DNA of 36,364 bases, from positions 1 through 36,364 of the forward strand of contig CAMWVZ010000001.1 of NCBI GenBank assembly GCA_947177845.1, written 5' to 3'. The translations under genes and the position numbers were made by a program. This document shows, in pieces, positions 32,454 to 36,364 of the stretch. Below the pieces are notes generated by a model. It ran no database searches, was not told the DNA's origin, and was given only the letters and a program-made list of their open reading frames with translations. Origin of the DNA: an uncultured Bacteroidales bacterium. Lineage in GTDB: Bacteria; Bacteroidota; Bacteroidia; Bacteroidales; P3. How positions within the stretch are numbered: position 1 is the first letter of the stretch; every line of letters begins with the position of its first letter.

Positions 32454-32461
32454 CAAAGGTA
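32454..32461 (-). promoter_or_regulatory. Promoter -7 element of the outer-membrane pair
   Basis: The minus strand reads TACCTTTG from 32461 to 32454, a full TAnnTTTG match, only 6 bases before the ATG at 32447. A transcript from it would have almost no leader. No -33 box stands at the expected distance. Confidence 0.45.
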
Positions 32462-32481
32462 CGTTTTTTTCGGATATTCCC

Positions 32482-34641
32482 TTACTTTCCTCCCAAACCC
32501 CGGCTGCGGAGCAAGGCTTTGGCATCGGGTTTATGCCCGCGGAATTTCATAAACATATCCATAGCGGGATACATACCGCCGTTTTTGAGGATGTTTTGAC
32601 GGAAAGACTCCCCGATTGCGCGGTTCAATACGTTCCCGCTCTGTTCGAAGGCCTCGAAAGCGTCGCAATCCAACACTTCCGCCCACGTGTAGCAGTAGTA
32701 GCCCGCACTGTAGCCACCTTCCATGGTATGACTGAAATAGTTGGTGCGGTAGCGGGGAAGGATTTCGGGAATGAGGGCGCGCTTTTGCGCAAAGGTGGAT
32801 TCGAAGACCGCAGGGTCAAGCGCGCCTCCCGCTGAAGTATCTTCAGCGGCGATAGCCTTGAGGGTGTGGTAGTCCATATCCAGCAGGGCGGCGGCCAGCA
32901 GTTCGGTGGTGGCGAAGCCTTGTCCGTAGGTCTGCACCTGTCCGATACGGTCTACCATTTCCTGCGGCATGGGTTCACCCGTCTTGTAATGATGCGCGTA
33001 GGCTTTCAGCATATCGGGATGAAACACCCAATGTTCCATGATTTGGGACGGCAACTCCACGAAATCGCGGGGAACATCGTGCATACCCTTATACGAAACC
33101 TCGGCGAAGAGGGTGTGCAGGGCGTGTCCGAACTCGTGGAAGAACGTTTCGGCCTCGTCCATGTTCAGCAACATAGGCTGGCCGGGGAGGGGCGGCGTGA
33201 AATTGCATACAATCGAAGTGACAGGCGTAAGACGCCGCCCCGCACTGTCGTAGTCCTGCTCCACATAGTTGGTGTTCCATGCCCCGCCCGACTTATAGCC
33301 CGGACGCGCCTCCATATCCATGTAGATTACCCCCAGCACGGTGCCGTCGGCATCCTTGCAGACATAGGCCGTGGTGTTGGGCGTGGGAAATTCAACATCG
33401 TAAATCTGCTCGAAATCTATGTTATACAAACGTTTGCAAAGATAGAAGATACCGTTCCGCACGCTGTCGACAGACAGATATTCCTTGAGGGCGTTTTCGT
33501 CGAGCGCATATTTGGCCGCACGTACTTTCTCCGCATAATACCGCCAATCGGAGGGCAGGAACGCACCTTTATACTTCTCGGTTTTCTTTCGGTATTGCTT
33601 CATTTCGGCCAATTCCTGCTTGGCGCGCTCCAAAGCCGCCGTCCAGATAGGGTCGAGCAAATCGTAAACGGCTTGCGGAGTCTGCGCCATACGGGTCTGC
33701 AACGCATAGGAAGCATAGTCGGGATAGCCCAGCAAACGGGCTTTCCGCAAACGCAAGGCCACAATCTGCTGCACCACAGACGTATTGTCGTATTCGCTCC
33801 CCGCTTGGCAACGTCCCGTGTAGCCGTCTAAAATCTCCTTGCGCAAGTCGGCGTCCTTTACATATTGCAAGAAAGGCATCACCGTGGGATTGTCGAGCCC
33901 GAAGACCCAACCCGTCTTGCCTTTCTGCGCCGCTTTTTCGGCGGCACGGCGGAGAGCGTCTTCCGGCAGGCCTTCCAAACGCGAGGCGTCTTCCACCCAC
34001 AATTCGTATTGGGCGGTGGCCTTGAGCACATTCTGCCCGAAGGTGTTTTCCAATTCGCTGAGCTTGATGTTAATCTGCATCAATTCGTCTTGGGCGGCCT
34101 TGTCGAGTTCGGCTCCTCCGAGCACAAATTCGCGGTATACATCGTCCAAAAGTTTCTGCTGCACGGCATCCAAAGCGGGTTTCTGTTCCTTAATCCGCTT
34201 TACGCGACGGAACAGAAAAGGATTCATGTATACCTTGTCGCTCTGCGCGCTGAGCATCTGCGCGGCCTCGTTCACTATCTCGTGCAGGCGCGGCGTGGCA
34301 TGTGCCTCCACCACGTTGAAGAGCACGCCCCCCACCTTGTCGAGAACCTCGCTGCTGTTTTCCATAGCCAGAATCGTATTCTCGAAGGTGGCTTCGTCGC
34401 GGTTCTCCACAATGGCGCGGATGGCTTCGTCCTGCAGGCGGATACCTTCCTGCAAGGCGGGGATATAATCGTCTTCCGTGATGCGGCTGAAGGGCGGTAT
34501 ACGGTAGGGATTGCCCTCCCACGATTCCAAGAACGGGTTGACACGCACACCCGTTGTGTCTGCTTGCGCTTCCTGCGCGTTTACATTTCCACTCATGATA
34601 AACAAACTTGTCAGACCGACAATAAAATTCCTTTTCATCAT
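32482..34641 (-). CDS. M3-family zinc metallopeptidase (peptidyl-dipeptidase Dcp-like)
   Basis: This 719-residue peptidase probably removes C-terminal dipeptides from peptides. The zinc motif HEFGHALH has H502, E503 and H506, with the third ligand Glu in FVELPSQIMEHW. Conserved Tyr/Gly-rich substrate loops GGYSAGYYCYTWAEV lie near the C-terminus. A signal peptide (about 1-22, SGNVNAQ) sends it to the periplasm or outside, unlike cytoplasmic Dcp of E. coli. No T9SS sorting domain is present. The start ATG at 34641 overlaps the upstream endonuclease stop as ATGA, so the two are coupled. Confidence 0.93.
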   Translation of the reverse strand: MMKRNFIVGLTSLFIMSGNVNAQEAQADTTGVRVNPFLESWEGNPYRIPPFSRITEDDYIPALQEGIRLQDEAIRAIVENRDEATFENTILAMENSSEVLDKVGGVLFNVVEAHATPRLHEIVNEAAQMLSAQSDKVYMNPFLFRRVKRIKEQKPALDAVQQKLLDDVYREFVLGGAELDKAAQDELMQINIKLSELENTFGQNVLKATAQYELWVEDASRLEGLPEDALRRAAEKAAQKGKTGWVFGLDNPTVMPFLQYVKDADLRKEILDGYTGRCQAGSEYDNTSVVQQIVALRLRKARLLGYPDYASYALQTRMAQTPQAVYDLLDPIWTAALERAKQELAEMKQYRKKTEKYKGAFLPSDWRYYAEKVRAAKYALDENALKEYLSVDSVRNGIFYLCKRLYNIDFEQIYDVEFPTPNTTAYVCKDADGTVLGVIYMDMEARPGYKSGGAWNTNYVEQDYDSAGRRLTPVTSIVCNFTPPLPGQPMLLNMDEAETFFHEFGHALHTLFAEVSYKGMHDVPRDFVELPSQIMEHWVFHPDMLKAYAHHYKTGEPMPQEMVDRIGQVQTYGQGFATTELLAAALLDMDYHTLKAIAAEDTSAGGALDPAVFESTFAQKRALIPEILPRYRTNYFSHTMEGGYSAGYYCYTWAEVLDCDAFEAFEQSGNVLNRAIGESFRQNILKNGGMYPAMDMFMKFRGHKPDAKALLRSRGLGGK

Positions 34642-36364
34642 ATCTTAACCATTTTTCCGTGCAATATTTCACCCTTTTCCGTGCAGAGGACAAGGAAGTA
34701 AAGTCCCGGCTTCCACGAAGAAACCTGCAAGGTGTTTTCACCCGCCTCCACATCTATTTTCCGAAGCACCGCACCCGACACCGAGCGCACCTCCAGCCTG
34801 CCCGCCTGCGGGGCGTAGAAGGTGAAGTGGTCGGAAACGGGATTGGGACGCACGAGGAGGGAGGCCGCACCCGCAGCTTCGTTGGCGGTGACAACCGTAT
34901 CGGGCGAGGGCGCAGGCGATACAAAACCCACAATCACGGGCTCGTGGTCGGAGCAACGATAGGGGCCGTCCTGCCGGGTCTTGTCTTTTTCGTAGTCGAA
35001 GAACGAAGGTTCATCGGAATTGATATGCCAAACCGTGGCACCCGTCACCAACTCGCGCATATCGGGCGAAGCCAGCGAATAGTCGAGATACTGCACGTAA
35101 TCGTCGAAACAGTAGGAGTATTCGGCTTCGTGAAAACGGTTGGTCTGATTTTCGTAGCCCGCATCGGTAAACACGCGGATAGGGTCTTCGCGGTACATGG
35201 CGTTCAAATCGCCCATTACCAAGATATTTTCGGTGCCGTAGTAATAGCGGAGCAAATCCAAACGGTCGAGCACGGCATTCGCCTCTCTGGTGCGGGTGGC
35301 GTTATAAATGCCCTGTCCGTCGCCTTGGTCGGCATCGGCACCCGTGCCTGTACCCGATTTCGCCTTGAAGTGGTTGATGCTGAAAATAAACACAAAGCCT
35401 GTTTTCTTATTGCGGAAGGCCTGTATCAGTTTACGGTTGACGGGCGTAGAACTTATCATATGGTTGTCGCGGTAGGGTTCCCACTTGGTGCTGTCGTAGA
35501 CAATATGATTGCAGGTGTAGTCGGCGCTGGAGGAGGCATAGCCGTTCCAACGCACAAAGTCGTAGGTGCCCGCGCCGCGCTGTTTGTCGAGTTCCTCCAC
35601 CAACGCCCGCACGGGGCCTGTGCCGCCGCCCACTTCCACAAAGCCGTAGATATCGGCGTCGATGGCGCGTATGGCCTTGGATATACGGGTGCGTTGCAGG
35701 GCGTCGCGGTTCATGAAATATTCCAAGTTGAAACCGCAGATTTTGGTGTCGTAATTTCCCAACGCCTTATCATTGGGCGCGGCGGTGCGGGGATTGCCCT
35801 TGAAATCGGGCGTTCCGTTCTGGGCATACACCTGATATTCCCGGTCGCTTTGGTCGAGCACACAGCGGAAATTCGTGAGCCTGTTGCCCGTGCGGCAAGT
35901 GCCGTCTTTGTCTAAAAAGGGTGTGGAGGAAGGTTTGCCCGTGCCGCCGTAACTCAGCGTGATGCGGTTGCTGTGGTTGTAGGCCACCGCCGCTTCATAG
36001 GCTTCGCTCTTGGGCAGATTGTAGTCGGTGGGGGAACGGTGGCGCGTGGTACCCAAAATCACGCTTCCGCTATACGTGAGGTTGCGCGTGGAAAGCAGAT
36101 GAAGCGTATCGGTAAATTCCAGCGCCATGCATTCCAAGCTCTCTTCCTTGCCCTGCACGTCTTCTTCGAAACGCACCTTGGTGAAAGGAATCGCCACGCT
36201 ATCTTTCAGCACTTGCAGGTTCTTGATTTTGCTCAACTGCGTGCGGTTTCTGTATTCGCCCACCGTGCCTGTAAGCTTCACATAATCACCAACCTTAACA
36301 TCTTGCCTTCCATATACGAAAATGGCATCGGAAGTAAGGGGATTGCCGTCGCCCAAGGTGTCTT
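34638..36364 (-). CDS. Secreted endonuclease/exonuclease/phosphatase-family nuclease with T9SS sorting domain (N-terminus cut off)
   Basis: The frame runs through the right edge of the window, so the true start, signal peptide and part of an N-terminal OB-like domain (DGNPLTSDAIFVYG, VKLTGTVGEYRNRTQLS) are missing. The middle is an ExeM/NucH-type nuclease with NHFKAKSG, DQGDGQGIYNATRTREANAV, MGDLNAMYRED (around 35195-35217) and the C-terminal catalytic SDHEPVIVGF. The last 70 or so residues match a T9SS type A sorting domain, beginning LLVRPNPVSDHFTFY and ending GLYFLVLCTEKGEILHGKMVKI, so it is predicted to cross the outer membrane by T9SS. It is upstream of and coupled to the M3 peptidase. 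Confidence 0.92.
   Translation of the reverse strand, partial: DTLGDGNPLTSDAIFVYGRQDVKVGDYVKLTGTVGEYRNRTQLSKIKNLQVLKDSVAIPFTKVRFEEDVQGKEESLECMALEFTDTLHLLSTRNLTYSGSVILGTTRHRSPTDYNLPKSEAYEAAVAYNHSNRITLSYGGTGKPSSTPFLDKDGTCRTGNRLTNFRCVLDQSDREYQVYAQNGTPDFKGNPRTAAPNDKALGNYDTKICGFNLEYFMNRDALQRTRISKAIRAIDADIYGFVEVGGGTGPVRALVEELDKQRGAGTYDFVRWNGYASSSADYTCNHIVYDSTKWEPYRDNHMISSTPVNRKLIQAFRNKKTGFVFIFSINHFKAKSGTGTGADADQGDGQGIYNATRTREANAVLDRLDLLRYYYGTENILVMGDLNAMYREDPIRVFTDAGYENQTNRFHEAEYSYCFDDYVQYLDYSLASPDMRELVTGATVWHINSDEPSFFDYEKDKTRQDGPYRCSDHEPVIVGFVSPAPSPDTVVTANEAAGAASLLVRPNPVSDHFTFYAPQAGRLEVRSVSGAVLRKIDVEAGENTLQVSSWKPGLYFLVLCTEKGEILHGKMVKI

Noticed and set aside
34659..35915. 418-codon plus-strand open frame opposite the nuclease
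   Set aside because: The minus-strand frame has nuclease and sorting-domain motifs through this whole region; the opposite frame is a Gly/His/Arg-rich shadow.

Overview
The window looks like a chromosomal segment of a bacterium in the phylum Bacteroidota, most likely order Bacteroidales. It carries a complete type IX secretion system (T9SS) core operon (porP-porK-porL-porM-porN), the T9SS response regulator porX, and a nuclease ending in a T9SS type A sorting domain. Promoters mostly resemble the Bacteroidetes -7 element TAnnTTTG, and Shine-Dalgarno sequences are mostly absent. Species cannot be decided from what I can see. No rRNA, tRNA, CRISPR array, insertion sequence or prophage was recognised. 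No stretch longer than about 210 bp lacks a gene.

Layout. (1) 1-2281, minus strand: a cell-wall amidase with a SPOR domain, an MlaD/MCE lipid-transport protein, and the first codons of a third gene. (2) 2282-2488: a divergent control region with two near-perfect inverted repeats and two identical 14-bp promoter-like sequences. (3) 2489-8468, plus: porX, tsaE, aroB, aroA and a 5'-nucleotidase, tightly packed. (4) 8518-10207, plus: queA and ruvC. (5) 10221-11097, minus: greA and a HIT protein, preceded by a structured leader with a terminator-like hairpin. (6) 11246-12452, plus: a Rieske-like lipoprotein and an unrecognised secreted protein. (7) 12538-18213, plus: porPKLMN, closed by a strong intrinsic terminator. 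(8) 18288-26324, plus: recG, uvrA, a TGS-domain nucleoside kinase and murF. (9) 26338-31088, plus: a YbhGFSR-like ABC exporter (adaptor, two ATPases, two permeases). (10) 31090-32447, minus: two related outer-membrane beta-barrel proteins. (11) 32482-36364, minus: an M3 peptidase and a T9SS-sorted endonuclease cut by the window end.

How the genes fit together. PorK and PorN form the periplasmic ring on the outer membrane, PorL and PorM form the inner-membrane motor, PorP is an outer-membrane partner, and PorX is the cytoplasmic response regulator whose C-terminal domain is of the alkaline-phosphatase superfamily. The nuclease at the right end is a predicted cargo. The rest is largely housekeeping: shikimate pathway, tRNA modification, recombination and repair, peptidoglycan synthesis and remodelling, and envelope transport.

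The known system is T9SS. The less expected signals are regulatory: paired palindromes in the amidase/porX spacer, a palindrome beside the T9SS operon promoter, a possible attenuator in the greA leader, and a terminator-like hairpin for the greA-HIT transcript inside the ruvC coding sequence. I did not find a clearly new protein system.
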